From Terramyces sp. JEL0728 (Eukaryota > Chytridiomycota > Chytridiomycetes > Rhizophydiales > Terramycetaceae), in the NCBI GenBank assembly GCA_027603945.1, contig JADIIU010000057.1:17907-81906 (forward strand): 64,000 bases of DNA, given 5' to 3'. Positions 10,716 through 26,610 of the stretch are shown in pieces. The position numbers and the translations under genes were made by a program. The first letter of the stretch is position 1. Every line of letters starts with the position of its first letter. The notes beneath the pieces were generated by a model. That model searched no databases and was not told the origin of the DNA. It was given only the letters and a program-made list of their open reading frames with translations.

Positions 10716-10905
10716 ATTGTTTTTAAATATATATGAATTGTGTTTGAATCCTGGCTATTTTACTTGAAGGAGTGCTGCTCAGCCCTATCCAGGAGCAATC
10801 CTCTATTGCCAACCTCAATGTCAAGCCAGTCGGAGCTTTGGGCATGGCTACTAATTGCCATTGACGTAAGCTTTTTTTTTCAAGTTCACACATCTTGGAC
10901 AAGAA

Positions 10906-13169
<2,264 letters not shown>

Positions 13170-13308
13170 ATAAATTTTTGGGCTTCCTGTTTTCCACTTG
13201 TGGTATTTACATTTTACAGTGGCCTGTATAGCAGTTTCGTTCAAACCCAAGATCTAGCTGGGCCAAATCAGAACAATTCTGGAGATTTCACATTCATCGC
13301 ATGGTTAA

Positions 13309-14015
13309 ATGCCCTGGCGTTTTTTCTTTTTTTTGATGAAATTTGACCTGAAATCGCCGCCATCAGACACTATTAGACTCTTGGCAAATTATTTGACACA
13401 TATCACCACCATAAATGATAGGCGACCACCTGCAGCAAGACGTGTTACTCGGTTTCATGCAAAAACAATTCCTCAGATAGATGTTCTAGGGTATCTTACA
13501 AGAATCCTGAAATATGCGCCATGTGGAACAGAATGCTTTCTTGCAATACTTATTTATTTAGAGCGGATATCACCAAATAACAGGTTGATCTTTCAAGGTA
13601 CAGACGATCAAGTTACAGACATTTCACAGCAGTTGGAAAACACTACCTTGAAAGGAGCCAAGACCATTACACTAGATTCATATAATATTCACCGCCTTAT
13701 TATCTCGGCTTCATTAATTTCAATTAAATTCCTGTCAGACATCTTTTACACCAACCTCCATATTTCACGTAATTTTCGCTAATAGTAGGTGTTGGCGGCC
13801 TGCCTGTGGTTGAATTAAATGGTTTGGAACTGGAATTGTTGAAATCACTTAATTTTTCGCTATATATTGAACCAGAAGACTTGGCCGCTTGTGGGGAAAA
13901 GCTGATGGCGTATTCAGTTAATCATACACCATTTGATTATATAGTTGACACAAGGATTGAAGCGCCGGTAGATCAAGAGAAAGGCAGCGAAGCGCAATCC
14001 CCAAAATCAATTTAA
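13309..14015 (+). CDS. Pho80/PCL-type cyclin
   Basis: Two exons (13309-13768, 13789-14015) with a 20-nt intron give 228 residues. The cyclin box includes FHAKTIPQIDVLGYLTRILKY, ECFLAILIYLERI, NIHRLIISASLISIKFLSD and, across the intron, HISRVGGLPVVELNGLELE. Pho80-family cyclins activate Pho85-like kinases in nutrient and phosphate control. The DQVTDISQQLEN insertion after the second helix resembles other members. The start is uncertain: ATGs at 13309 and 13336 are both in frame, and the first gives a Phe-rich leader (WRFFFFL), so 13336 may be correct. Confidence 0.85.
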
Positions 14016-14386
14016 ATCATTTAGGAGTTGCTCTTGTAGAATATCAAATGACCTTGGTTGAACTTATGCCGGCGTCCGTATAGGAATCCGATTGCTCCTT
14101 AGTCATTCTATCCCAATATATACCCAACACAATTACAAATTAACCATACTTTCAAATTTGGCCGTCCATGTATCTTATAGCAAATGTCTGAAATACGGAA
14201 ATGTGCTGCAGTCAAATAAAAATAAACAGATTCATGCCAGATTGCCCAATTACCTTTTGTAGCTAAAACCGCACATTGCCTACATGTCACAGCATATTGG
14301 CGCCTTGTAACTTTTATTCATCTCCTTCCTTTTTCGTTGGTTCCCTGTTATATCATGTGTGGGGGAACTTTCTTGAAATCTGAAAA
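14016..14386. other. Intergenic spacer
   Basis: 371 bp between the cyclin and the kynurenine 3-monooxygenase genes. I see no supported gene, RNA or repeat; a 60-codon minus-strand frame inside it looks random. Confidence 0.5.
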
Positions 14387-15858
<1,472 letters not shown>

Positions 15859-15862
15859 ACAT

Positions 15863-17343
15863 TTATTCAGCGATTTCCTTATTTGCCAGCCACTTGTTGA
15901 TAAATTCCAATGAATGCTCAGGCTACTATTAATTCAATTTACTTGGTCAAGAGGAACGAAATGGCTGCTTTCATACACCCGCAAAAATGCAAAGTTTCCG
16001 AATCTCCTGTACTCTCCAGCTTTTTTGCCTGTCAATTCTGATTTCCACATGATATCTCTAGCTTCATTGAATTCTGATTTGCCATTCCATTCAAGTTCAA
16101 GTGTCCAGGCTTTGTTTCCAATCCAATTGCAAATCCAATCTGCATCTCCGGCATAAATTAATATTCTAATTCCATCTTCAAGCAAGGTGGGAATATCTTT
16201 TGCAAGGTTATGCATTTCGTCCCCTTGCAAATCAAACATATGCCCAACTTTGTCTGAACAGCCTATTCTATTCTTGATATTTACCCCCAGTTCAGCTTGA
16301 ATAGTAGGATTGTTTAGCCATACGTTCAAATCATGGCCCATATCGTCAAAGGTTGTATCGCCTGGTGGCAATCTGATATCATAGTCGTTCAATCCTGTTT
16401 TTTCAAAGTAGCTGGTAATGTGGTCGTTACAATATTGTGTTGCTGGCACACAAGTGTAGTTGGATTGGAAATGATAGCAAGCATCAATCAACTGCTTGCA
16501 AAATGGATATGCCTTGCGCATTTTCTTTACAGTCTTTTTTGAAAAGATTGGCCCATACTTTTTATCTTCCCCAAAGTCTGCATATTTACCATATTGTATA
16601 ATTGGGTCTGTAATCCCATTCCCAATTGCAAGGGACACCAAATTAACATATCCGTCGGCTTTTTTGCCAGTCGAAGCGAGTATTTGCTTGTTTGAATCAT
16701 AAATTGCTTTTGCGATACCAGGGATATAGTGGCCCGCATAAGATTCTCCAGTTATATGGAAACCCAAAGCGCTGTATTCTTTAAACGCATAAAAGAATGT
16801 TTGCAAGAACACCAAAACATCCTGCGAAATCTCTTCGGTAGTGCTGTCAGCATGGCTATCTGAATAGCTGAATCCAACCCCAACAGGCTGGGATTAGCAA
16901 GGTATTACTTGATCCAAAAAAAGCACATTGGCGTTTGAATTCCATGAATTTGGATGAATAAATGTATCCTTGCCACCTTTTTCTACTCTGCATGGTCCAA
17001 GCTCCATTAGCAACCCAGTAAATGAGCTGCACCCAGGACCCCCATTCAACCATAACACCACTGGGTCACTTTGTGGTTTATCTCGGCTTTCAAAGAACCA
17101 AAAGTAATACTTGCATGAAAAAACGAATACATGTCTGTCGTCTGAAATGTCCACATATCCAGATATTTGTTTTACTGTAGGGTCGCATAGTTTGGGATAT
17201 TTTACGCGAAGAGAGTATTCCGGAAATGCTGGATTTCTGAATATGGAGAATTCAGCCAAGCTAGAGACTGTATTCTGTTTATCCATTCCCAGCAGCTGGT
17301 TTGGAATGCATTGAACTATCGAAAGAAAGAGTGAGAGGAGCAT
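15863..17343 (-). CDS. Serine carboxypeptidase (CPY-like, S10 family)
   Basis: Three exons (minus strand: 16909-17343, 15943-16887, 15863-15922) give 479 residues. The signal peptide is [14 protein letters not shown]. Motifs: [10 protein letters not shown] for the oxyanion hole, [10 protein letters not shown] with the catalytic Ser, [10 protein letters not shown] with the catalytic Asp and [10 protein letters not shown] with the catalytic His. It removes C-terminal residues in the vacuole or outside the cell. Both introns (16888-16908 and 15923-15942) are 20-21 nt and restore [13 protein letters not shown] and a C-terminal FINKWL helix. It is convergent with the kynurenine monooxygenase gene; the stops are 4 bp apart. 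Confidence 0.95.
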
Positions 17344-17388
17344 AAAATTTGTGATAAAAAAATTTCTTTAAAAATTAATATAATATAT

Positions 17389-19508
17389 TTAACGAAAACC
17401 AAATGAATTCGCAGAAATACTAGACTCTGCGATGTGGATTAGGCCTTCCAACTGTCTGGACAGATCATTCGCCATTGGCCAGATCATTCCAATTCTTCTC
17501 ATTGCTGGATAAATTGAAGAATTTATCATGCTTACTACCTGACTGAGGCGCTGTAAGTCGACTGGAGCCATTTGGAATACTGAGAGGGCGATTGAAGTTA
17601 TTGTAAAAGTGAGGTTGCACACAGTTGAAGAACAAAACAACGGGGAAGGAATCTCGTTATTCAATTCAAACCCGACTGCTGCAGGGGTTGGCAGAATGTT
17701 TGGGAAATGCGCCATGTCAATTACATGTTTCTGACCGTTCAAGCACGCGAATATAATATCTTTTGAAGTGTAAGCACAGGGCTGCCCCAGCTGAAGTGAA
17801 AATAAAAGTAATGGATTGAATTGCGCAATGGAGAAATGGAGTAGTGTAAATAATGCCAAGCATGGACTAAAGTGAGGGTTCGGGTAGTATCTTTGAGGAT
17901 ACGACCCAAAAAACATGTAGCTTTCCAGTTCGACTGGGGGCGTGATAGTAAGCAAATGGCGAAGTATAAATTCATGCAACTGGACCCCTTTTTCGGAATT
18001 TTCTTGCACACTATTGAATTTTGTAGAGCGCGAAAACCGAATGATATCTCGCATCAATTTAATAAACCTGATTTGGGTTATTGAAGTAAAGAAACTTTCT
18101 TGTGCAATTTCCAATTTTGTAATGGCGTCAATCTTCATCTGGTTAAACACATTGTCGTACACTGTGTTTTCCCATATCGAATTCAGGGCAAAATTAGACT
18201 TGTTTTTTCTAAACTTGTTATATGGAGTAAATTTCCCATTATATATTGGGGCTTCTGGAAATAGCGATTCATCCAGCAGGAATCCTTGTCCTGTAGCGAT
18301 AGAACTGTATGTATCCAAATTCAAAAACAGCGCCAGAAGGGATACTCGTTGAATACGCTCGTTTTCTGTCATCAATAGGACTGGTGGTTGCGCTCTGTAC
18401 GAAGTAATGCTGTCAATAGTCATGATATTTGATTGGAACTGATTTTGAAAAATAGAGGCATCCAGGATCTTGTTGGATTTAAGAAGAGAAAATGCAATTG
18501 CTAAATTAACATCAATTACTCATAGCTTTCATGCCTTCATTTTTTTCTTGAATGGAAAACATGTTCACTGCGTGCAACAGTATTGCTCGTATGTCATCAA
18601 TAACCTGCATAGTAGTCAAAATCTCGTTTTTAGTTCCTCTAGCTTCAAAATCATAGTCAAATTGTCTCGCCAACATCTTGCGATCTTCAAAGGTTGGGTT
18701 CGGGTTTCCTGGGATCAAATTCGGGTGCTTTGAATAAAATATAGCTTGAAACATTAATATCTTCTTCAAGTTTTCCGATAAATCCATAGACCTTGTTAGT
18801 ACGCTAATACCTGCAAACCACTATATCATTATACGCATTGGCATTCGCATTACCGCCTGCAAACAAAACATAGCTCAACTCCAACAAATGTGAGGCAATT
18901 TCCTTTCCAACAGTAATTTGCGGTATTTTGGTAAAGAAAGTGTCCATTGAAGACTGGAATGCATTTTGAAAATTGATAATATCTGTTTCAGTCAGGGTAG
19001 AATCGCTAGGTGAAGGAGCTAGATTAATATGCTATTACTGTCATTCAGTCCCTCCGTTATCCTTCTCTGGTTGAAACCAGGGTTGAATATCTCTGCATTA
19101 TATTTGGCCAGCAATCCTTCTGGGGTAGTTTGGCTCGCAACCACCACCTGGTTCTTTCTGCTGCTGCTGATAATCTTTGCCGCTTCTTGAAAAGCATCAC
19201 ATAGTGCATCAATATCCCTTCCGTTCTTTTCCATTACTTTATCGTCACTCTTCACAGCAATTAACGCTGCTTCAATCATATCCAGCTTCTCCAATAATGA
19301 ATCTACTTTATCGTCTTTTCTGCCGTTAGTCCATACAAACCTGCTTAACGGTGGTGCAGCGTAGGTGCATGCAGGGTTGTTGTCAAATGTCCTTTTCCAA
19401 ATATTGACGCATGCTGGGGTTAATTCAGATTGTACTGGAACAGGGCTGCAGGCCATCGCACTTTCTCTTCTTTAACCTACAATGATCGCAAGGTCGCTTT
19501 GGCCTCAT
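17389..19508 (-). CDS. Zn2Cys6 transcription factor, paralog A
   Basis: Six exons (minus strand: 19436-19508, 19341-19413, 19039-19319, 18811-19018, 18520-18791, 17389-18500) sum to 2,019 nt, 672 residues. The zinc cluster is only visible after splicing: RPCDHCRLKKRKCDGLQPCS, then TC, then 13 residues and NPACTY. A linker and coiled-coil dimer element follow (KVDSLLEKLDMIEAAL), then a fungal middle-homology-type regulatory domain. Introns are 19-22 nt. Such factors bind CGG-type half sites and control metabolic genes. The protein is 50-60% alike by eye to the neighbour at 19796-21934, so a tandem duplication is clear. Target pathway unknown. Confidence 0.92.
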
Positions 19509-19795
19509 TATTTAATTCAACTTTTAGGGGAAACAGACTCTGGAAAAATTTCGATGTGCCACAATTACTAAATCAGGCTGATTCAAACGATATGATCAGT
19601 GGGGTTGAATTGTTCATACTGAATTCAGAGTCTAAGCTGGTTTATCTAGAGGTTTGAGTTGACACAGATCCGCGCTTAATAACTGCTCGGTTGCTGGAAC
19701 CAGTCAGCAAGTATGCCTGAGCAACTCTAGCAGCCTTCTCTGTAACCGCTGTGATAATTTCTAGGGAAAGCAGACTTTAATGAGAATTATATTTA

Positions 19796-21934
19796 TTACA
19801 TTGGATATTGACTTACTTGTGGTGAATACTGGTTGTTAGTCTCCATCAGCTGAAGCAAATCTTTAAGGTACAAGGAATAGCGATTCGATACTGGCCACAC
19901 CGCACCCATTTGCATGAACATTGGACACATCACATCTTTGACTATTTTTAGCACTGATTTCAAGAGGATGATATCAACCGGGGGTATTTGAAATACATTT
20001 AAACAGATTGTTGAAATAGCAAATGTGAGATTGGATAGTGTCGTTGAGCAAAATAGTGGAGATGGGATTCCAGAGTCCATTCTAATTGAAAATGCTTGGC
20101 CATCAATAATGTACGAATGTGCCTGATCAACCATGTCCTTTAGTCTCTTTAAGCAAGCATAGAGTATATCTCTAGAAGTGTAAACGCACGGCTGATTTGC
20201 TTCCAAGGAAAATAGCAGGGAAGGATTGATTTGTGCAGCAGAGAGATGGAGCAGGGATAATAAGTCTAGACATCCAGTCATGTGAACATTAGGCGGCAAT
20301 GTGGGCCCAGTACCAGGAGGAAAGACAAAAGAACTTCTAGGCATATGATTTTCAATGAAAATTAATACTTCTTGATGCAAATTCAGTGCTTTTTCCGAAT
20401 TCTCCCTTACGTTTCCAAAATTAATGGATCTATTAAATCTAATTATTTTCCGCAGCAGTTTAACGTATCTAACTTGGAAAAATGATCGGGAAAAAGTATC
20501 ATTTGGGTCGTCCATCTCTGATAACGACTTGTACTTCATTTCGCTAAACATATGATCAAATTGGCCATTCTCCCATATTGAAAACGCTGCATAATCTTTG
20601 AAATTCTTTTGAATTGGTACTGGTGGGCTAGGGACTGTATTTGTATTCCAAGTTGGGTTGTCAGGGAATAGTGATTCGTCTAAAATGAATGCATCTTTGG
20701 ATGATATGGAATTCATTGTATCAACATGCAACAGAGACACAAGCACAGTTAATCTCTGAGCCTTATCGGCATCGTTCATGAACGAATTGGGCGACAGCAA
20801 ATCCTCCTGAGTCGGTAGTGAGGATATATCATCTATTGTCAAGTGGCGCTTTTCAAATCTATTCTGGAAAATCACTGGGTCTAATATTGAATGAGTTGTG
20901 ATTAAAGAATACGCAGTTTCTGATATTAAACAAACTTACTAAGTGCACGAATACCAGCAGGCCGGTCCAATATCGTAAACATGTTATACGCTTCCACTAC
21001 TAACGCAAGTATATCTGCAATAATCTGTTTACTAGAATGGGCTTTGTTGGGTATTAGCGCTCCGATTTCGTAGTTATACTGATATCTCCTGGCATAAGCC
21101 AGCTTTTCATAGAATGACGGCACAGGGTTTCCCGGGATTAAATTGGGATGTTTGGAGTAGAACACAGCATGAAACATCATCGTCTTTCTGAGGTTTTCAG
21201 ACAGCTCCCAGTTTCTACATTAACAAGAGATAACCTAGCTATGAGGATATTATTGTAGCCCTTGTAATTTGAAGCTGCTCCAGAGAAGAGTACGTAGCTC
21301 AACTCTAATAAATGAGATTCTATTAGTAATTCTTCTTCATAGGGTCGCTGGTATAAATTATAAGGTAATTCCTTGATCATATTAGGTGGTGGAGATGAAA
21401 ATGCAGGGATATCGAAAATCTCAGAATTGGCTACTACAATGAAATAATACTTACTAAATGGAAAGTCGAGGTGGGGTAAATTCTTTGTAGAATCAGAGTT
21501 TGGAGAAAATGAAGCATTTGAAGCTGCTTTCTTTACTTCATTGTGCTCCAGCTGTTTTTGGTATCGAGGATCATTTTTGATCATAAAAGATGATTCCTCG
21601 AATGCCTCGGATAGGTTCTGAATGATTGCACCGCTCTTTTGCATAATCACTCCGTCCTGTTTTACTGCCATCAGCGCCTGCTCTATTGATTCCAATTTCT
21701 GCAGTAAAGCCGTCGTTTTTTCGTCTTTTCTTATATAAATCAATTAAATACCTTGGAATTGGTTTCTGATCAAATGTACACTGCCCTACTTCTCCAGTTT
21801 TCTTCCACCTTGATTAAATGTAATTACCATTCGACGCATGTTGTGCAGGGCTGTTTCTGATCACATTTTCTCTTTCGTATCCTGCAAGAATCGCTCATGT
21901 TAATATGAACTCACCAAGGTCTCTTCTGCTTCAT
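19796..21934 (-). CDS. Zn2Cys6 transcription factor, paralog B
   Basis: Seven exons (minus strand: 21915-21934, 21828-21893, 21752-21808, 21455-21729, 21235-21433, 20940-21214, 19796-20919) sum to 2,016 nt, 671 residues. Exon 1 is just 20 nt, and its junction splits the first zinc-cluster Cys codon: KRPC then DSCRIRKRKCDQKQPCTTC, with the last Cys in GQCTFDQKP. The linker-coil KTTALLQKLESIEQALMAVK matches paralog A. The intron at 21434-21454 is 21 nt with no stop in frame, so naive translation would wrongly add seven residues. Regulatory domain as in paralog A (YSKHPNLIPGNP in both). Confidence 0.92.
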
Positions 21935-22775
21935 TCCTAGGTATGGTAAGGAGTTTTTCAAGAATATAAGACATGGATCCCGACTCGTTGTGTGACAGCG
22001 TATGACACCAATTTCAAATCTGCAAGGATAGATGGGAGGGAATCAGTAGAAATCGAGGAGAGTTAGTAGGCACAGAGATAAGTCAATTTTAATATAATTG
22101 CTTGGTGTTGCAGATCGGCCCCGCACAGAGAAGATTTCTGAATCACCTTGTGATTTGTGTGGCTGACATTGAACTAAATTACTTTATAAACCCGAGGCAA
22201 ATATCCACCAGCTATAAGACGCTGAAACGGCTTCATGGGGGTATTCGAACAAATGGCACAAATTTTTCCAGCTATAAATCCAAAGTATTTCAGAGCCAAA
22301 TTCGTGCTCACTAGGTTGGGGTCATGTGTCTTCACTAGACCTCAGCTGACTAGGGTCTGTCGCCAAAAAACCTGGGATTGGTTGCTTGGTATATCTTGCT
22401 GGCTCAAGAAGAGACCGGACACAGCATTTGAAGGCTGCTCTACCTGCATCTGCCAAGTTTACCCCCAGACGCAATTTCGGGGAAAAAGGGCCGATTTTCT
22501 TACTGAAAGGTGCGACAATCTGAAATATGCTTGCGGGATAACCGTTGGACATCATGTGCTTCGATTCGCTTGCTCAACCCCCCAGATTTCCATTCGCTTG
22601 TAACACTTGGAACCTGTGCATGTGAGGCTCGAGACACGAGGTAGATGACTTATTAATGGAAAGAGACAACTGAAAATCAACCTTTAAATCTTTTACTAGT
22701 AGTTTGGCGTCGATAATTGCGTATGGATTCGGCTTACAATAGTTCAAGAATCACCATAAAAGCATAGCCGTTCAT
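21935..22775. other. Large spacer between the Zn2Cys6 and 7TM genes
   Basis: 841 bp, the largest gene-free stretch. It holds the promoter of paralog B and the 3' side of the first 7TM gene. Several short plus-strand frames (22102-22314, 22235-22603) show no domain and no mini-introns that would join them. The stretch 22350-22560 looks richer in G and C than its surroundings; a non-coding RNA or relic is possible, but I cannot support one. Confidence 0.4.
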
Positions 22776-23760
22776 TCAGATCTCCCTCACGTCCTTACTG
22801 GATGAAATCATACTACATTAAGAGCCACTTACCTGCTAATGTTTCCATGAACTGCCTTTGGTTCCAAATCCGCAGATTTGCGCTGTTTGATGCCAAAGTG
22901 CTCGCAAAACAAGGAATAAAATCTGAAATCTAAAAAGATTGTCACCAGCGAAGTTGCAGGAAAGCATATCACTACACACACAAAAGTAATAAAATCAAAA
23001 ACCGGGCTGACATCTTCACCCGTAGTATATTCATACAGGATCACTGTTAATTACCGGTTACCTTTATCAAATAAGGTGTCCAAAGGTTGATAAATGTATT
23101 ACAAGTGATGTATGAGCTTTTTACTACGCTTTTTTCTCTCATTTGCATTCCTGCGTGTTGTGCAGACACCATTTTAATAGCTTGGTTGATTTTGTTCCAT
23201 ATTTGGTAGTAGCAATAAACAAGTACTGTTATGCTGACTGTTTGTAGTATCATGATTAATGTAAATATAAATGTAGCACATGGAGATTTTAACCAAAATG
23301 CTGGTGTGCATTGGATTTGCGATTCCTCCGGCAGTACTACACCCGGAGTGCAGAGTGATGGCAGCGCAGCAAGGCAAGTAGAGCCAACAAATATCCCAAG
23401 TATGATCTTTAATATGCTTTTTCGTGATAGTGTGATTTGCTTCACCACTGTCAAATACCTTTCAACCGCAATAAGAGCAAAAGTATACGCATTTGAAATA
23501 CATATAATGAACGCAAACATCTGGCATATAATGCATGCTATTTTCCCCATTGCAAATCCGTTTTCCTTGTTGACCATACTTTCAATAGCCATTACAACCA
23601 GGCAGCCGGACGTGTTTACAATACTAAGGTAGATCGGAAACAGCATGTTTGGTACAACAGACTTTTTAAATGTAACTATGATTGGAAGTGCTGAAAACGG
23701 TATTCCGATTGCGCTTAGTACGATCAGAGTAATTGTAAATGGCCCAACCGCGTCTGCCAT
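22776..23760 (-). CDS. Class A-like 7TM receptor, copy 1 (one splice junction abnormal)
   Basis: The main exon starts at the ATG at 23760 and holds TM1-TM6; TM7 follows at about 23043-22833 and a short tail at 22812-22776. Family marks: ICISNAYTFALIAVERYLTV with an ERY motif after TM3, CTPAFW in extracellular loop 2, and LWTPYLIKV at TM6. It probably couples to a heterotrimeric G protein; the ligand is unknown. The last intron (22813-22832, 20 nt) is normal. The TM6/TM7 junction near 23044-23061 does not fit: the 18-nt GT-AG option shifts frame, an 11-nt intron (23044-23054) keeps it, and a GT-TG 20-nt option matches copy 2. It may be a sequence error, an odd intron or a damaged gene. Confidence 0.75.
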
Positions 23761-23839
23761 TTGTAAGTGCTTTGATGACGTGAAGGTAAAATATGATTCA
23801 AATTTATGGATATTATTCTGGGACCACAGATAGTTTTTA

Positions 23840-24830
23840 TTACGAATAGTCTCTGTGAGTGGAATCCCTTCTCGCTGAAACACTAGAATTAGTCAGTGCT
23901 TACTGCTGGGAATTACTATGAGAAACGGAATTAGAACTCCTTTCAGTGGTTCTAATATTAAATAATTCGCAGTATAGATTATAAAACCTATAGTCCAAGA
24001 ATATTGAGCATAACGAAGTAGCTGGCAAACTGGTAACAACAAAAAAAAATGAAATAAAGTCAACCCAATCTGGAGCATCCACACCACCAATGAATTCATA
24101 AAAAATCTGAATGTAAGCGCATTGTTACCTTTAGAAGAAATGGAGTCCAGAGTACTATAAAGGTGAAACAAGTGATTATTGAACTATACAACAAACTCTT
24201 TTCCTTGTCCTGTTGAGTTTTTGATTTGAGCGAAACCTGTTTAACTATTTTACTATACTTTGTCCACACCGTGAAATAGCATCCAATCAGAGTATTGACG
24301 CTAAGGACAATAACCGTCATGTCCATAACGAAACTGACTGTAACTCCAGCATTTCCTCTCCACCAAAACGCTGGGGTGCATTGCAACAGCGATGCTTCAG
24401 GGATAATCATAGACTTGTCAACCATCACCGGCACACAAGCCAGCACAATCGAAAGACAAAAAATCCCTCCAAGGATTGATAGTACCAGTCCGCGCGAAAG
24501 AATCTTTTGTTTTACTACAACCAGGAATCTATCAATAGCAATCATTGTAAACGCAGAGATATTTGATACACAGATTATATACGCAATAATTTGATTAAGA
24601 GTACACCCTAGTCCTGGTGATATTCCATTGTCTTTGTTGATCATTGCTTGGTATAATAGCACATAAATGCATCCCAACGTATTGATTATACAGAGATATA
24701 TCGAGTATAGCATATTCGGCACGATTTTTTTCCTGAATGATACAATGAACGGAAGGGCTGATAGCGGTGCTCCAATTACACTGAGGATAATATTTACTGC
24801 TGTGAATGGCCGGACAGTGATAGGGATCAT
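23840..24830 (-). CDS. Class A-like 7TM receptor, copy 2
   Basis: Three exons (minus strand: 24129-24830, 23904-24106, 23840-23882) sum to 948 nt, 315 residues. Seven hydrophobic segments; ISAFTMIAIDRFLVVVKQ gives a DRF version of the class A DRY motif, CTPAFWWRG lies in extracellular loop 2, and LWTPFLLK ends TM6. TM7 contains SLPATSLCSIFLDYRFY in place of NPxxY. Introns at 24107-24128 (22 nt) and 23883-23903 (21 nt) are canonical. The start ATG at 24830 aligns with copy 1; upstream in-frame codons exist but no ATG. It ends about 80 bp before copy 1, a tandem duplicate. Ligand unknown. Confidence 0.85.
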
Positions 24831-25014
24831 TTTAGGAGAAAATTGGATGACGTTGGATTCAAAACAATACGGGGCAAATCGACGTGATTTATTGTAGAGA
24901 ATTGATGAACATCCAGTAATTTGGTAACTCGCCAATTCGAATATCAACAAAGAACTGCTTACCAGCAAAAAACTAGATTTAGGAAATGCTTTTATTAATA
25001 CACGATAACGAAAT

Positions 25015-26610
25015 TTAGTTTCTTCTGCTGATATGCACCATCATTCCAGACTTGAGGCCATATGTGATTGATAAGGTTGGGTCTAGCGGATAATCCGGAT
25101 CAAGTGCAAATGTGAATTTTTGAATCAATCCAATGAGGATAATCTAAATTAATAAAAGCATACCTTTGCTTCAATTACAGCCATTTTTTGTCCAATACAG
25201 TTTCTTGGGCCATCACCAAATGGAAGGAAGGCACCAACAACCGGAGGGTTCTCCCATCTATCTGGATTAAATTGGAGCGGGTCTTTGTAATATTCACTAC
25301 TGTGCTGAATGCCTCTAATGTTGACTACAACTCGAGTCTGCTTTGGAATAAAGTGGCCAAGCACTGTAGTGTCTTCGGCAGTTTCTCTCATTAAACTAGG
25401 CACGACAGGATGGAGTCTCTGCGCTTCTTTAAAGATGTAATCCAAGAACCTATGGTTAATAGAGCGTACTTTAATGAGGGCAGGAGTTCAAGTAAATTGT
25501 CATTTGTAAAATCAATAGATTGGACTTCCTCAAAGAGTCTCTTTTCAATATGAGGGTTCTTGCAGAGCTCCAAAACAACAAAGGTCAAGGTATTGGCAGT
25601 GGTTCTATTATTAGTCGTTAAATACTCATGGCCGGCAAAAAAGAATCCAACAAGCTCACCAAATACTTCTTCCTTGCTCATCAACTAAATTAGCGTGAAC
25701 TTTACCCCGTTATCCTGTGATATTAAGAGGCGGTGTAGGACATCCATATCCCAGCTCTCTTGAACCACTTGCTTGTTTTCAATCTTTTCCAATCTTTCGT
25801 TTGCTAGGTCTGTAAGCAGTTTGTCGACATTCTTTTTAGCATTTACAAATTCTCGGTTTGTATTGCTGATGCCCAATATTTTCCACAGTATTCTTGGAGT
25901 AGCTATTCTAAAGGGAAGGAATTTGGTGGTGATTGTTTCCAAATCTTCCCAGCTACCAGTACTGCGCTCGTCCAAAGTTTCCACCGCTCCCATTGAATGC
26001 CCAAACGCTACCTTTCCACTAAATTAGCTTATCATTACATAATATCCAAGGTCGTACAAGATAAAACCGAGTGCATGTTAAGTTTGACATTGCCGTTTGC
26101 CAATTTTGAGTTGATTTTAGCTTCAAGCTCCAAAACGGTAGTTCGTGAGACTTCAGCAGTATGTCTAAGATGAGTTGGTCCAAAAGCAGGTTGAAGCAAC
26201 TTTCGGTGTCTTTTCCACAGGTCATTCGATGGCAGAATAAACAAGGCATAATCCAGCAAGTCGATTTGCTTGAATCTCTCGAAACCAACTTTTGTGAAAC
26301 TGGTAGTTTCAGTCAAAATTCTCTTGGCTTCCTTTGCATCGGATACTACAACAGCTTCGCCAGCTACTCCAGGGAATTTAAAGATCTTCCCATACCTACC
26401 GAGGTAGTTCTCGAAGAAGGCATAGATTTTGCGACGGCGCACATACGTAAAAGCTTCAAAACTTGCAAATATTGGCGGATATATCGGCCCAGGAATGGAT
26501 CGCAGTGGTGAAAAGAACTGCTTAAAGAATTTGTAGGTGAGGTAAGCTATAATGGTCGAAAATACTGTCGTCTTTGGACTGCTGATAACTGTTTCCCAAA
26601 ACTGTTCCAT
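25015..26610 (-). CDS. Cytochrome P450, copy A
   Basis: Six exons (minus strand: 26039-26610, 25706-26018, 25626-25684, 25470-25604, 25164-25449, 25015-25143) sum to 1,494 nt, 497 residues. An N-terminal membrane anchor (TVFSTIIAYLTY) is followed by a proline hinge (RSIPGPIYPP), I-helix FFAGHETTA, EAQR in the K helix, FNPDRW and the haem loop FGDGPRNCIGQ with the Cys ligand. The E of AGHETT is made by the junction of a 21-nt intron (25605-25625) that has no in-frame stop. ER-bound monooxygenase; substrate unknown. Strongly related to copy B at 28621 (both have KLLQPAFGPTHLRH and WDMDVLHRLLISQD). Confidence 0.95.

Noticed and set aside
22102..22603. Overlapping plus-strand frames in the large spacer
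   Set aside because: Two frames with no similarity to known domains; no mini-introns join them into a longer protein.
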